A stretch of DNA of 45,717 nt from CAYPGJ01 sp964638515 (GCA_964638515.1 CAZWZL010000023.1:1-45717); one strand, 5' to 3'; counted from the stretch's first letter, positions 7,464 to 16,623 are shown. A program made the numbers and translations. The notes: generated by a model not told the origin, from the sequence alone.

Positions 7464-9400
7464 TGGGTTGGCGCATCGTGCGGGGGTGACGAGATGCGCG
7501 TGACCCTGATCTGCGAGAGGTGTTCCGGGGCGCGATAGACGCGGTGCGTGGCCGGGGTGAAATCGGATTCCTTCGCCAGGAAGATGTTGTCGACGTACTT
7601 TTGGGGATTGCGATCGATGAGGGGGAACCAGGTGGACTGGATCTGGATCTGCAGACGGTGGCCCTTCTTGAAGGTGTGGAGGACGTCCTGGAGGGGGACG
7701 GTGACGCGCGTCGGTTCGTTGGGCGAGAATGGCTCGGGCTTGGAGTAGGAGTTTCGGAAGCGGCCACGGAACGCCTCGGAGCGGACCATCATGTGGAAGT
7801 TGCCCATGGCTGAGTGCTTCGGTGTGAATTCATGATTGGGCGCGTCGGGGGGGAAGACGTCGATGAGCTTGACGACCCAATCTGCGTCGGACTGCGACGT
7901 TGAGACGATGAGGTCGGCCACGACGGGGCCGGCGAGCGTGATGTCCTCTTCGAGCGGCGGGGTTTGGTAGACGAGAACGTCGGGCCGGCGCGCGGCGAAT
8001 CGTTGGTCGTCGGTCATGTACTCGCGCGTCATGCCGGTGGCGACGTTTTCGATGAACGGCACGGGCTTGGCGGGATCTGAGAGGAATTCGTCGAATCGCG
8101 AGGGCGCGTCGGCGGGCGCATCGAACGAGAGCGCGGAGGCCGGGTGGAGAAAGAGTGATGCCGGGGTGGCGTCGGCGGGAGGCCATTGGTCGAACGTGCG
8201 CCATGTGTTGGCGCCGGTATTGAACACGGTGGCTTCGGCGATGTCGGGCGGCGGAGCGTCCTTCAGGTGGTGGAGGAAAAAGGGGAGTTCGATGGCTTCG
8301 CGGTACCAGAGGGACGTCTTCTGGTCGAAGGAGATGGAGCCGAGGTGGTCGCCGGCGGAGCGCGACCATCCGCCGTGGAACCACGGGCCCATGACGATCC
8401 TGTTGGAGACGGTGGGGTTCTGCGTCTCGATGGCCTGGTAGGTGGCCCATGCGCCGTATAGATCCTCGGCGTCGAAGAGTCCGCCGACGACGAGTGAGGC
8501 GGGCGCGGTGCGCTTGAGGTGCGGGAGGATGTTTCGTGACTGCCAGAAGTCGTCGTAGTTGGGGTGTTCGAGGATTTCCATCCAGAAGGGAACGTTGTCC
8601 TTGAAGTGGAGATCGTTGACGTTTGAGAGCAGGCCGAGATCGAGGAAGAACTGGTAACCGTCGGGGGTCTTGTGATCGAAACGGGGCGGGGACTCGGGAG
8701 TGGGTTCGGGGCGCGGCCGGCCGAAGGATGCAAAGAAGTTGAAGTTGTGGGGCAGGAAGAAGGCGCCGTGGTGAAAGAAGTCGTCGAACCACCAGTCGGC
8801 GATGGGGGCTTGTGGGGAGACGGCCTTGAGCGCGGGGTGCGCGTCGATCATGCCGGCTGAGGCGTAGAAGCCGGGGTAGGAGATGCCCCACATTCCGACT
8901 CGGCCGTTGTTGTTCGGGATGTTGGCGAGGAGCCATTCGATGGCGTCGAAGGTGTCGGAGGACTCATCGATGTCCGTGGGGGATTGCTTTGCGTTGTTGT
9001 GCGGGCGCATGTTGATGAATTCGCCCTCGGACATGTAGCGGCCTCGGACGTCCTGGAAGACGAAGATGAATCCGGCTTCGTCGAAGGAGCGGTTTGGGCC
9101 GAGGGATGGTCGGTATGCGTCGGGGCCGTATGGACGGCAGGAGTATGGGGTGCGGACGAGGAGGATGGGGTAGGTGGTGGAGGCGTCGCGCGGCGCGTAG
9201 ATGGAGGTGAAGAGGCCGACGCCGTCGCGCATGGGGACGAGGGTTTCGGTCTTCTGGTAATGCCGTTTGGTGTAGGTGGCGGGAGAGGAGGAGAGGGCTT
9301 CTCGGTTGGAATAGGCGGAGAGGGACCTGGTGGGGGCGGCGCAGGAAATGAGTAAGGGCGCGAGGAGGAGGGGGAATGCGCGCAGGATGTGCTTGGTCAT
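7457..9400 (-). CDS. CocE/NonD-type alpha/beta hydrolase, lipoprotein
   Basis: The product has 647 residues and belongs to the X-Pro dipeptidyl-peptidase S15/CocE family of serine hydrolases and acylases. The N-terminus is a clear lipoprotein signal ending LLISC with Cys20. The nucleophile is Ser174 in WGISYPGF. The acid is probably the Asp in GLFDAED, and the catalytic His is in MGPWFHGGW. The oxyanion-side motif VFQDVRGRYMSEGEF precedes the nucleophile, as in CocE. The C-terminal jelly-roll domain (about 440-640) is complete. It is probably an envelope-bound peptidase or esterase; its substrate is unknown. The ATG has no Shine-Dalgarno sequence, but TACATT lies 6 bases upstream. Confidence 0.9.
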   Translation of the reverse strand: MTKHILRAFPLLLAPLLISCAAPTRSLSAYSNREALSSSPATYTKRHYQKTETLVPMRDGVGLFTSIYAPRDASTTYPILLVRTPYSCRPYGPDAYRPSLGPNRSFDEAGFIFVFQDVRGRYMSEGEFINMRPHNNAKQSPTDIDESSDTFDAIEWLLANIPNNNGRVGMWGISYPGFYASAGMIDAHPALKAVSPQAPIADWWFDDFFHHGAFFLPHNFNFFASFGRPRPEPTPESPPRFDHKTPDGYQFFLDLGLLSNVNDLHFKDNVPFWMEILEHPNYDDFWQSRNILPHLKRTAPASLVVGGLFDAEDLYGAWATYQAIETQNPTVSNRIVMGPWFHGGWSRSAGDHLGSISFDQKTSLWYREAIELPFFLHHLKDAPPPDIAEATVFNTGANTWRTFDQWPPADATPASLFLHPASALSFDAPADAPSRFDEFLSDPAKPVPFIENVATGMTREYMTDDQRFAARRPDVLVYQTPPLEEDITLAGPVVADLIVSTSQSDADWVVKLIDVFPPDAPNHEFTPKHSAMGNFHMMVRSEAFRGRFRNSYSKPEPFSPNEPTRVTVPLQDVLHTFKKGHRLQIQIQSTWFPLIDRNPQKYVDNIFLAKESDFTPATHRVYRAPEHLSQIRVTRISSPPHDAPTHN

Positions 9401-9406
9401 GCGGGG

Positions 9407-9412
9407 AATGTA
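9407..9412 (-). promoter_or_regulatory. Candidate -10 element (TACATT) for the CocE hydrolase, leaderless spacing
   Basis: On the minus strand TACATT, six bases and then the ATG at 9400-9398. No ribosome-binding site is visible, so a leaderless transcript is likely. Confidence 0.4.
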
Positions 9413-9423
9413 CCCGCGGTCGG

Positions 9424-11517
9424 TCAGGGTGCGGGGCTTTTCGCGGGCGGGGCGCCTGCCGTGGTGTTCCGGGACGGCGCGGGCGTCGGACGGTTGAGGC
9501 GCTCGGGGGCGTTGAGTTGCCTTAGCAGGTCTCGCGCGATGTCGCTGATGGAGAAGAGCGCGCGTCGATCGAGTTCGGCGATGTCCTTCTCGAGGCGAAT
9601 GGCAACTTCGAGCGCGGCGTTGTGATCAAACGCGGACGCATGCAGCACCGCTTGGGCGTCCACACCGTTTCGGAGGGCGTCGAGCCCGCGTATCCAGGGA
9701 TCGCCCGGGAACCGCTGCTCGAAGAACCGCTTGGCTTCGTCGATGTCCTGGTACCCCGAGCCGGGGCCGTCGGTGACGCTCCAGACTGCTGCGATGGCGA
9801 GCCAGAATGCGGTTTCGAAGGACGGCTCGCCGGAGGGCAATCGGCTTTCGTGAAGCCGGTCACGCAGTCCGCGCGTGCGCGTGGCGTTGGTGAAAAGCAC
9901 GATGCCGGGACGCTCGACCTCTGCCTTCTTCCACGCGTCGTCCAAGAGGTACATTTCGGCGATGCCCCTGGGCGGGTTGGTTTGAAGCATGTTCTCCAAG
10001 AGTCGGCGGTAGTCGTCGGCGACTTCGTCCAGCATGACCTTTCGTCGGTCCTCGATCGCGAGGCGGCGGCGGTCTTCCTCGCCGAGCGCTCGGAGGTGCG
10101 CGGCGATTGCGGCGCCCGTGATGATGGAGATCAATGCGAGAGCTGCGGTGCCGGCGAGTCCGGGTCGGCGTCGGGTCCAGAGGGCGAATCGCCTTCGGGG
10201 GCCGAGATTCATGGAGGGAACGGGTCGCTTCTCGAGCCAGCAGGTGAGTTCTTCGGCCAGTTCCGCGGCGGAGCCGTATCGCTGCTCCGGCGCGGTCCGC
10301 AGGGCTCGGAGGAGGATGTGGCGGAGGGTCGGGTCCAGCTCGACAGCGGCCATTTTGAGACTGTCCGGGGTTTCGCCTTTCGACGCCTGTATGTGCGAGT
10401 TGGTGAGTTCTTCGGGCGTGGCGCCGAAGGGGGGCCTTCCGACGAGGAGCCAGATGAGGATGCCGGCGATGGCGAAGATGTCGGCGGGCGGGCCCACGGC
10501 GCCAAGGCGTGAGGAGAACTGCTCGGGGGCCATGAACGCGAGCGTTCCGGCCTTGTCATCGACTCCGGACTCGGGCGAGCTACCGGATTGATCTCGCATG
10601 GCGACGCCGAAGTCGGTGATTCGGGGGTTGCCTGCGGCGTCGATGAGCACGTTCCCGGGCTTGAGATCTCGATGCACGAGGCCGGCGGCGTGCGCGGCCT
10701 GTACGCCACGGGCGATGCGCGCGGCGAGCATCACGGCTTCGCGGTTCGTGAGTCGCGCGGGCCGACGACGCACGAACTCCTGCAGGTTGGGGCCTTCGAC
10801 ATATTCGTAGACGACGAAGTCTTCCGTGGAGGCCTCGGTGGCGCGCGCGATGACGCGGACGACGTTGGGATGGTCGACGCGGCGCGCTTTGGTGGCTTCA
10901 TCGGCGAGGCGGTATCGGAGGCCGGCGTTCTCGGGATCGTCGGCGAGAACCTTGATTGCGACGAGCGCGGGGCGATCGTCGTCGGAGAGCAGCCGGTCGT
11001 GCGCGAGGTAGACCTCGCCGAAGGCGCCGCGGCCCAGGAGTTTCTGGAGCACATACTGCGGTCGCACGTCGGGGAGGAGCGGGCCGAAGTCGCAGGGGAG
11101 TTTTCCGGCGTATCGGGAGACGGCTCGTTTCGGGGCCGCTGCGGTGTGGAGGGCGTGTCCCAGCATCGCGGCTTCGCGGATGGCGGGCTCGAGGTTCGGG
11201 AACTGCAGCACGAGCAGCTCGACGGTTTGCTCGGTTGGCGCGGAATTTCCGGCGAGCGATCGGAGGGCCATGTCGATGGCAGAATCGAGCGCGACGGTCA
11301 TCTGCTCGAGCGCGGGGATGGCCTGGAGGTAGGTTTCGAGGGAGGCGCCGAGCCCTCGTTCGAGACGGGCCCGTCCGTCGGTCTCGATGATGGCCGCGAG
11401 CGCTTCTTCGGAGCAGGGGCCTTGGAGTTTGAGCAGTTCGGGGAATGGGCGGTCGCCCGCCAGGGCATGAATGCGAGGATTGAGCGTGGCGAAGATCGGA
11501 TCGTGGTTGTTGAGCAT
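9424..11517 (-). CDS. Transmembrane Ser/Thr protein kinase (Hanks type)
   Basis: The product has 697 residues from the ATG at 11517. A longer frame from 11577 would overlap the sigma factor gene and adds unlike sequence. Residues 1-150 are a helical N-terminal region. The kinase domain runs from about 156 to 430: glycine loop LLGRGAFGEVYLAHD, Lys189 in VAIKV, HRDLKPGNV with catalytic Asp284, DFG with Asp302, and GTLAFMAPEQF. A transmembrane helix (GLAGTAALALISIITGAAIA) follows at about 465-485, then a coiled, helical C-terminal part. It lies 17 bases after the ECF sigma factor stop, so the two are co-transcribed. Such kinases are thought to modulate their partner sigma factor, as PknT does for the ECF43 factor EcfP in Vibrio. 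Confidence 0.93.
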   Translation of the reverse strand: MLNNHDPIFATLNPRIHALAGDRPFPELLKLQGPCSEEALAAIIETDGRARLERGLGASLETYLQAIPALEQMTVALDSAIDMALRSLAGNSAPTEQTVELLVLQFPNLEPAIREAAMLGHALHTAAAPKRAVSRYAGKLPCDFGPLLPDVRPQYVLQKLLGRGAFGEVYLAHDRLLSDDDRPALVAIKVLADDPENAGLRYRLADEATKARRVDHPNVVRVIARATEASTEDFVVYEYVEGPNLQEFVRRRPARLTNREAVMLAARIARGVQAAHAAGLVHRDLKPGNVLIDAAGNPRITDFGVAMRDQSGSSPESGVDDKAGTLAFMAPEQFSSRLGAVGPPADIFAIAGILIWLLVGRPPFGATPEELTNSHIQASKGETPDSLKMAAVELDPTLRHILLRALRTAPEQRYGSAAELAEELTCWLEKRPVPSMNLGPRRRFALWTRRRPGLAGTAALALISIITGAAIAAHLRALGEEDRRRLAIEDRRKVMLDEVADDYRRLLENMLQTNPPRGIAEMYLLDDAWKKAEVERPGIVLFTNATRTRGLRDRLHESRLPSGEPSFETAFWLAIAAVWSVTDGPGSGYQDIDEAKRFFEQRFPGDPWIRGLDALRNGVDAQAVLHASAFDHNAALEVAIRLEKDIAELDRRALFSISDIARDLLRQLNAPERLNRPTPAPSRNTTAGAPPAKSPAP

Positions 11518-11534
11518 CCCGGCGGTTTCCGTTC

Positions 11535-12320
11535 CTATCGGAGAGATTCGCTGAGCGCGGCTCGGATTCGCTCCCATCTTTTCCGCACTCTCTCGGCGGG
11601 GATGTCGAGGTACTCCGCGGCGTCGGAGTGTCGGCGGCCGGCGAGCCAGAACCAGAGGATCTGTCGATCGATCGGGTTTTCGAGCGCGTCGAACGCGCGA
11701 TCGAGCACCTGATCGACTGCTGCCTCGTCGTGCGCTCCTCCCTGGTTCTCACGCAGCCGGTTGATCATGGCGCGGGCGATCTCGCCGTCCGCGCTCTCGG
11801 CGCGTTCGAGTCGCTGCACGATTCTGACCTTGTCGATCACCGCGTTTTCGGCGATGCGGACGACGAGCGCGAGCAGTTGTTCCTCGGTGGCTGAGTCGAA
11901 CTCGCGCTTCTGGACGTAGTTATCAAATCTCCGGAGCACGGTGGAGAGGATGTCCTGCGAATCGAAGATGCGACGCATGCGCGGGCCGAGCTTTCCGGCG
12001 ATGCGCCGGCGGATGCGTGGTCCATAACGCAGTGCGAACTCGGCGGCGGCTTCTCGGTCTCCCGCGCGCAATCGGCACAGGAGTCGCTGGCTGTCCTGAT
12101 CGAGGGACGGATTCTGGCTCGGGTGGGGCGCGGGCAAAACCGTGTGCTCTTCTGTCACACGAACGGGCCGCGAATCGCTTGGAGAGATAGAAGGCGCCGA
12201 GGTCACGTTTGACGAATCGGCGGAGGTGGATTCCGGCACATCACCAGGAGGTTTCTGATGCCGCTCGACGTCGTCGCGTTGTCCCATTGTCCAATCGTTC
12301 ATGAGGTTTGGCCGGGGCAT
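11535..12320 (-). CDS. ECF-type RNA polymerase sigma factor paired with the kinase
   Basis: This is a sigma-70 family protein of up to 261 residues. The first 75 residues are low-complexity (Ser/Pro/Glu-rich) and may be a regulatory extension. Region 2 covers about 80-160 (RLLCRLRAGDREAAAEFALRY, then IFDSQDILSTVLRRFDNY). Region 4 is the C-terminal helix-turn-helix (IDRQILWFWLAGRRHSDAAE, followed by ERVRKRWERIRAAL). It should direct RNA polymerase to a specific promoter set under control of the downstream kinase. Three in-frame ATGs (12320, 12302, 12287) are possible starts; none has a strong ribosome-binding site, so the N-terminus is uncertain. Confidence 0.85.
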   Translation of the reverse strand: MPRPNLMNDWTMGQRDDVERHQKPPGDVPESTSADSSNVTSAPSISPSDSRPVRVTEEHTVLPAPHPSQNPSLDQDSQRLLCRLRAGDREAAAEFALRYGPRIRRRIAGKLGPRMRRIFDSQDILSTVLRRFDNYVQKREFDSATEEQLLALVVRIAENAVIDKVRIVQRLERAESADGEIARAMINRLRENQGGAHDEAAVDQVLDRAFDALENPIDRQILWFWLAGRRHSDAAEYLDIPAERVRKRWERIRAALSESLR

Positions 12321-12356
12321 TGTCCGCGGGATTCCCGGCTTATCAAGGGGCGATCC

Positions 12357-12683
12357 TTGAAACGCACTATTGCGGCGCTTGCGCTGGGGATTCTTGGGTC
12401 TGCCGGGTCTTTCGCGTGGCCGATCGGCCTTCTCACCTCAGGGAGCGAGGCGGGCCTTGCCTCAATGGTGGCGATGGATCGGGGTGATTCATCCGCGGCA
12501 GGAATCTCGCCATCGGACTGCTATCGTGCGTGGATCGCGTACACGATTTGCACGCTCAGCAACCCGAATCCGGAGGAGTGCGAGCGGCCGGATTGTTCGA
12601 CTGGGGATGATGGCGTGATTGAGATGCTCCGGCTCATGGCGGAAGCGCGAAGGGCGTCGTTGGTCGAGGCGACCGGCACGTGA
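12357..12683 (+). CDS. Small exported protein of unknown function
   Basis: I chose the TTG at 12357 because AAGGGG sits 7 bases upstream and the resulting N-terminus is a good signal peptide (basic LKR, then AALALGILGSAGSFAW). A longer in-frame ATG at 12258 would overlap the divergent sigma factor gene. The product is 108 residues. The mature part contains four cysteines, in SPSDCYRAWIAYTICTL and ECERPDCSTGDD, so disulfides are plausible outside the cytoplasm. No family recognised. It is divergent from the sigma factor and could be a target or partner of that system (inference). Confidence 0.6.
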   Translation: MKRTIAALALGILGSAGSFAWPIGLLTSGSEAGLASMVAMDRGDSSAAGISPSDCYRAWIAYTICTLSNPNPEECERPDCSTGDDGVIEMLRLMAEARRASLVEATGT

Positions 12684-12864
12684 GGTAGGCACGGCCGGCC
12701 GTTCGATAGGTCTTTGTTTGGACGTTGGCGCTGTTGGGTGGGCCCGGTGGGGCTGCGCGGTGACATTTTTGTTGGGGGGGTGGGTCACGGTCCGTGCCTG
12801 GTGATCGCTTACAGGGTGAGCGCGTGGCGCAACGGGTTGTGCGCGCCCGTACGAGGAGGCACGG

Positions 12865-13281
12865 ATGGCGACTCGGAAAGAAGCCAAGCGGAGGTCGGCG
12901 TCGGATGACTCCGGGGCCATGGAGGATTCGTGGCGGGCTGCCTTTGCGCTGCGGCTGAAGCGGGCGATTGGCGAACAAACGATTGCGGACTTTGCCCGAT
13001 TGATCGACTGGCATCCGGAGACAGTCCGTCGGTACCTGGCTGGGGACACTCGTCCTCCGGCGGAGTTTCTGGCCAAGATCTGCCAATCGCTCGACATTTC
13101 ACCGGATTGGCTGCTGCTGGGGAACGGGCCGATGCTGCGGCGTGAGCGGGATGCGACGGCGCTCGATGCGGCGTCGCTTGGTCAAGTGCTGGAGCAGCTG
13201 CAGGAGTTCATCGAATCTCCTCGGCCCAGGATGGACGGCGGGAAGCCGAGGTCATCTCATCCCTCGGCCAAGAGCGCATGA
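12865..13281 (+). CDS. HTH (XRE-like) transcriptional regulator
   Basis: The product has 138 residues. Residues 28-90 form a Cro/CI-type helix-turn-helix: ALRLKRAIGEQTIADFARLI, then WHPETVRRYLAGDTRPPAEF, then LAKICQSLDISPDWLLLGNG. The last phrase is typical of small XRE regulators. The N-terminal 25 residues are polar and the C-terminal 45 form a short helix plus a Pro/Ser-rich tail. GAGGAGG precedes the ATG. It has no obvious target; the next gene is gabD, 515 bases downstream, which this protein might control (inference). Confidence 0.8.
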   Translation: MATRKEAKRRSASDDSGAMEDSWRAAFALRLKRAIGEQTIADFARLIDWHPETVRRYLAGDTRPPAEFLAKICQSLDISPDWLLLGNGPMLRRERDATALDAASLGQVLEQLQEFIESPRPRMDGGKPRSSHPSAKSA

Positions 13282-13796
13282 TCGCGAATGTCGATTGAGC
13301 GGTACATCGACTGCTGAGAAGCGATGGCGATTGTCTCCATGTTCCGGCGAGCGACTTCACCCGGATTGCGGGGAACCGCTCTTTCCCCTCGCCGGCGTGG
13401 CGCTTCAATCGCCCGTCGCGCGGCGAGATTTCGGCTCGCTTGTGTTTTTGGTCCCGGGAAGCGCGGGATCGGCGGCGTTTGTCGCGACGCTCGAGATTCC
13501 GATGCGTGCTTGTTTCCCATAGGGGTGTCCGCGCTCACCGATTGATGCGGTGCGTTTTCTGCTGCGGGCTCGCGGCTTGCCTGCCGGCCGCGCGTTCGCG
13601 CGGACTCTCCTGCGTCTTGTGGATGGAATCGATCAGGACTAGCGCATCGTTGGTGCGCGCCGGAGCATCGCGAGTGCGCGTTGACGACATCACGATTCGG
13701 CGCGAAACGCCGGCTCCGCCTATACTGCACGCGCGTCCGGGACACGAGCGTTTCGCCTTTGGGTTTGGTGGTGGGACACCGTCGCCGGAGCGATGA
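13282..13796. other. Non-coding stretch before the gabD cluster
   Basis: About 515 bases without a convincing gene. Short open frames on both strands lack ribosome-binding sites and consistent codon bias. The only promoter-like signal is TATACT at 13721-13726, about 70 bases before gabD. A TTGACG at 13681 is too far from it (34 bases) to be its -35. I see no RNA fold or repeat that I can name. The region is long enough to hold control sites for the following six-gene cluster. Confidence 0.5.
13721..13726 (+). promoter_or_regulatory. Candidate -10 element (TATACT) for the gabD cluster
   Basis: TATACT lies 70 bases upstream of the TTG start of gabD. The same hexamer occurs in front of thiS. 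No good -35 was found at 16-18 bases upstream. Confidence 0.35.
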
Positions 13797-15230
13797 TTGC
13801 AGACCAAGAATCTCATTCAGGGCGCCTGGGTCAACGCGGATGGCGGCGCGACGCTGGAGGTGGTGAACCCGGCCACGGACGAGGTGGTCGCCCGGGTTCC
13901 GAGCTGCGGTGGAGAGGAGACGGGGCGGGCCATTGACGCGGCGCATGGGGCGTGGGAGTCGTGGCGAACACGGACGGCAGGCGATCGTGGCGCGCTGATC
14001 GGGCGGCTCGCGGGGCTGATGCGGCGCGATGCGGATCGGCTGGCGGGGCTCATGACGGCGGAGCAGGGGAAGCCGCTGAGCGAGGCCAAGGGGGAGATTG
14101 CGTATGGCGCGTCGTTCCTTGATTGGGCCGGTGAGGAAGCCAAGCGTGTGTACGGGGAGATGATTCCCGCTTCGGCGCCGAACAAGCGGATTCTGGTCTT
14201 GCGTCAGCCGGTGGGGGTGTGCGCGATCATCACGCCCTGGAATTTTCCGTCGGCCATGATCACACGCAAGCTCGGGCCGGCTTTGGCGTCGGGGTGCACG
14301 GTGGTGATCAAGCCGGCGGAGGAAACGCCGCTCTCGGCGCTTGCGCTGGGCGAACTGGCTTTGGAGGCGGGCATTCCTGGAGGTGTGGTGAACATCGTGA
14401 CGGGCGATCCGCGTGAGATCGGCGGACGGATCATGGCGGATCGTCGCGTGCGAAAGCTGTCGTTCACGGGGTCGACCGAGGTGGGTCGGCTGCTCATGCG
14501 GCAGGCATCGTCGAATCTGTTGCGGCTGTCTTTGGAGCTGGGGGGCCATGCGCCGTTCATCGTGTTCGATGACGCGGACGTGGACGCCGCGATTCGAGCG
14601 GCCGTGGCGTGCAAGTTCCGCAACGCGGGGCAGACGTGCATCTGCGCCAACCGTTTCTATGTGCAGTCGGGCGTGTACGACGCGTTCGTACGGGGGTTTG
14701 GGGCGGCGGTATCGGCGCTGCGTGTCGGTCTCGGGACGGATGAGGGCGTGCACGTCGGGCCGCTGATCAATGACGAGGCTGTTGAGAAGGTGGAGCGTCA
14801 CGTGGCGGACGCGTGCGCGAAGGGCGGGAGGGTGTTGGTGGGCGGTGCACGCGTGCGGCTCAAGGGAATGGCGGATCGGTTCTACGCTCCTACATTGATC
14901 GAGGGGATGACCGACCGGATGCTGCTTCATTCGGAGGAGACGTTCGGGCCGGTGGCGCCGGTGCGTCGGTTCGAGAGTGAGGATGAGGTTGTGGGGTGGG
15001 CGAATGATTCGGAGTACGGGCTGGCCGCGTACTTCTTCACGAGCGATGCTTCGCGGCTGATGCGAGTGGCGGAGCGTCTGGAGTATGGGATTGTGGGCGC
15101 GAACGACGGCGGGCCGTCCACGGCGCAGGCGCCGTTCGGCGGCGTGAAGCAGTCCGGATTCGGGCGCGAGGGCGGCCGGTATGCCATGGACGAGTATTCC
15201 CAGGTGAAGTACGTGTCGTGGGGCGTGTAG
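13797..15230 (+). CDS. gabD: NAD(P)-dependent succinate-semialdehyde dehydrogenase family protein
   Basis: This 477-residue aldehyde dehydrogenase has the normal GabD length. It shows the cofactor segment ITPWNFPSAMITRKLGPALA, the catalytic base Glu247 in LELGGHAPFIVFDDAD and the nucleophile Cys281 in NAGQTCICANR. The C-terminal PFGGVKQSGFGREGG motif is present. Family members oxidise succinate semialdehyde or related omega-amino aldehydes to acids. GGAG lies 7 bases before the TTG start; no ATG fits the frame. It is the first gene of a six-gene plus-strand cluster. Because a decarboxylase and an aminotransferase follow, the natural substrate may be an aminoaldehyde or acylated aminoaldehyde (inference). 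Confidence 0.9.
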   Translation: MQTKNLIQGAWVNADGGATLEVVNPATDEVVARVPSCGGEETGRAIDAAHGAWESWRTRTAGDRGALIGRLAGLMRRDADRLAGLMTAEQGKPLSEAKGEIAYGASFLDWAGEEAKRVYGEMIPASAPNKRILVLRQPVGVCAIITPWNFPSAMITRKLGPALASGCTVVIKPAEETPLSALALGELALEAGIPGGVVNIVTGDPREIGGRIMADRRVRKLSFTGSTEVGRLLMRQASSNLLRLSLELGGHAPFIVFDDADVDAAIRAAVACKFRNAGQTCICANRFYVQSGVYDAFVRGFGAAVSALRVGLGTDEGVHVGPLINDEAVEKVERHVADACAKGGRVLVGGARVRLKGMADRFYAPTLIEGMTDRMLLHSEETFGPVAPVRRFESEDEVVGWANDSEYGLAAYFFTSDASRLMRVAERLEYGIVGANDGGPSTAQAPFGGVKQSGFGREGGRYAMDEYSQVKYVSWGV

Positions 15231-15285
15231 GTCGGAGTCGAGGCGACGGGCGCGCGGCGAGTTGCGGCGGGCCGGGAGAACGGGC

Positions 15286-16623
15286 ATGTCCAGTTCGTCG
15301 GAATTGATCAAGCGGCGTGAGCGCGTGGTGAGCGCGGGTGTCGGGCGCGTCTCGGGCATGACGGCGGCCAGCGCGAGCGGCGCGACGATCATCGACGCGG
15401 ACGGGAGGGAGTGCATCGATTTCGGCGGGGGCATCGGCGTGATGAACGTGGGGCATTGCGACGCGGGTGTGGTGGAGGCGATTCGGCGCCAGGCCGGGGA
15501 GCTGCTTCATGCGTGCATCCACGTGGCGACCTATGAGCCGTACGTCGCGCTGTGCGAGAAGCTCGTGGAGTTGTTGCCGCACGGCGGCCCGACGAAGGCG
15601 ATGCTCGTCAACACGGGGGCCGAGGCGGTTGAGAACGCGATCAAGATCGCGCGCCAGGCGACGGGGCGTTCGGGGGTGATCTGTTTCACGGGCGCGTTTC
15701 ACGGGCGGACGCTGCTGTGCGCGACGCTCACGTCCAAGGTGGATTACAAGAAGGGGTGCGGCCCGTTCGTGTCTGACGTGTATCGGCTGCCGTACCCGCG
15801 GCGCGAGCCCGAGGAGGAGATGAGTGAGGTTGAGGTTGCGGATCGTGAGCTGGCGCGATTGCGTCAGGCCATGAAGGACACGGCGGCGCCGGGGTCGATC
15901 GCGGCCGTCATCATCGAGCTGGTGCAGGGCGAGGGCGGGTTCCATGTGGCGCCTCGGCGTTATGTCGAGGGTTTGCGGGAGCTGTGTGACGCGCACGGCA
16001 TCGTGCTGATCTTCGATGAGGTTCAGTCGGGGTTCGGGCGGACGGGCGCTTGGGGGGCGTTCGAGCATTTCGGCGTGATTCCGGATCTGTCGACGTGGGC
16101 CAAGTCGATGGGGGGCGGGCTTCCGATTTCGAGCGTGGTCGGGAAGGCGTCGATCATGGATCGCGCAGCGCCCGGCACGCTGGGGGGCACGTTCGGGGGC
16201 AATCCTGTTTCGTGCGCGGCGGCGTTGGCCACGATTCGCGCGATGGAGACGGGAGGCATGCTCGAGCGGGCGCGGACGATCGGGCAGGCCATCCGCGCGC
16301 GGCTGGAGGGCGCAGCGCAGCGGATTCCGGCGATCACGGACGTTCGCGGTCTTGGCGCGATGATGGCGATCGAACTGCACGAGGATGGCGATGTATCGAA
16401 GCCTGGCGCGGACATCGTGAAGGGCGTCGTCGAGACTTGCCTCGCGCAGGGTTTGGTGGTTCTTCCTGCGGGCGTGCTCGGGAACGTGATACGCGTTCTG
16501 TGCCCGCTTGCGATCACCGATGCGCAGCTTGTGCGCGGTTTGGGTATCCTTGAGAAAGCACTGGAGCGGCACGCGTTGCCGGAAGCAGGCTCGCGGATGA
16601 GCGCGAGCTCACAGAGAGGTTGA
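15286..16623 (+). CDS. gabT: Class III aminotransferase (4-aminobutyrate aminotransferase-like)
   Basis: A PLP-dependent omega-aminotransferase of 445 residues. Motifs: substrate/PLP region FGGGIGVMNVGHCD, phosphate-binding NTGAEAVENAIKIAR, aromatic CFTGAFHGRT, Asp in IFDEVQSGFGRTG, and PLP Lys273 in WAKSMGGGLPISSV. The family moves an amino group from GABA, putrescine or similar terminal amines to 2-oxoglutarate. The ATG at 15286 follows GGGAGAA and gives the usual length; an in-frame TTG at 15262 is less likely. It lies 55 bases after gabD and 7 bases before the nitrilase gene. Substrate choice between GABA and a diamine cannot be decided from sequence. Confidence 0.9.
   Translation: MSSSSELIKRRERVVSAGVGRVSGMTAASASGATIIDADGRECIDFGGGIGVMNVGHCDAGVVEAIRRQAGELLHACIHVATYEPYVALCEKLVELLPHGGPTKAMLVNTGAEAVENAIKIARQATGRSGVICFTGAFHGRTLLCATLTSKVDYKKGCGPFVSDVYRLPYPRREPEEEMSEVEVADRELARLRQAMKDTAAPGSIAAVIIELVQGEGGFHVAPRRYVEGLRELCDAHGIVLIFDEVQSGFGRTGAWGAFEHFGVIPDLSTWAKSMGGGLPISSVVGKASIMDRAAPGTLGGTFGGNPVSCAAALATIRAMETGGMLERARTIGQAIRARLEGAAQRIPAITDVRGLGAMMAIELHEDGDVSKPGADIVKGVVETCLAQGLVVLPAGVLGNVIRVLCPLAITDAQLVRGLGILEKALERHALPEAGSRMSASSQRG

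Noticed and set aside
12258..12356. Longer N-terminus for the small exported protein
   Set aside because: The ATG at 12258 overlaps the divergent sigma gene and lacks a ribosome-binding site; the TTG at 12357 has one and gives a clean signal peptide.
13681..13686. TTGACG as a -35 element for gabD
   Set aside because: It is 34 bases from the TATACT hexamer, far outside the usual 16-18 spacing.
13535..13816. 93-residue minus-strand open frame in the gap before gabD
   Set aside because: No ribosome-binding site, no recognisable domain and codon use unlike real genes here.
13257..15434. 725-residue minus-strand open frame opposite gabD
   Set aside because: Arg/Pro/His-rich shadow of gabD on the other strand; the plus-strand frame has conserved aldehyde dehydrogenase motifs and better third-position bias.
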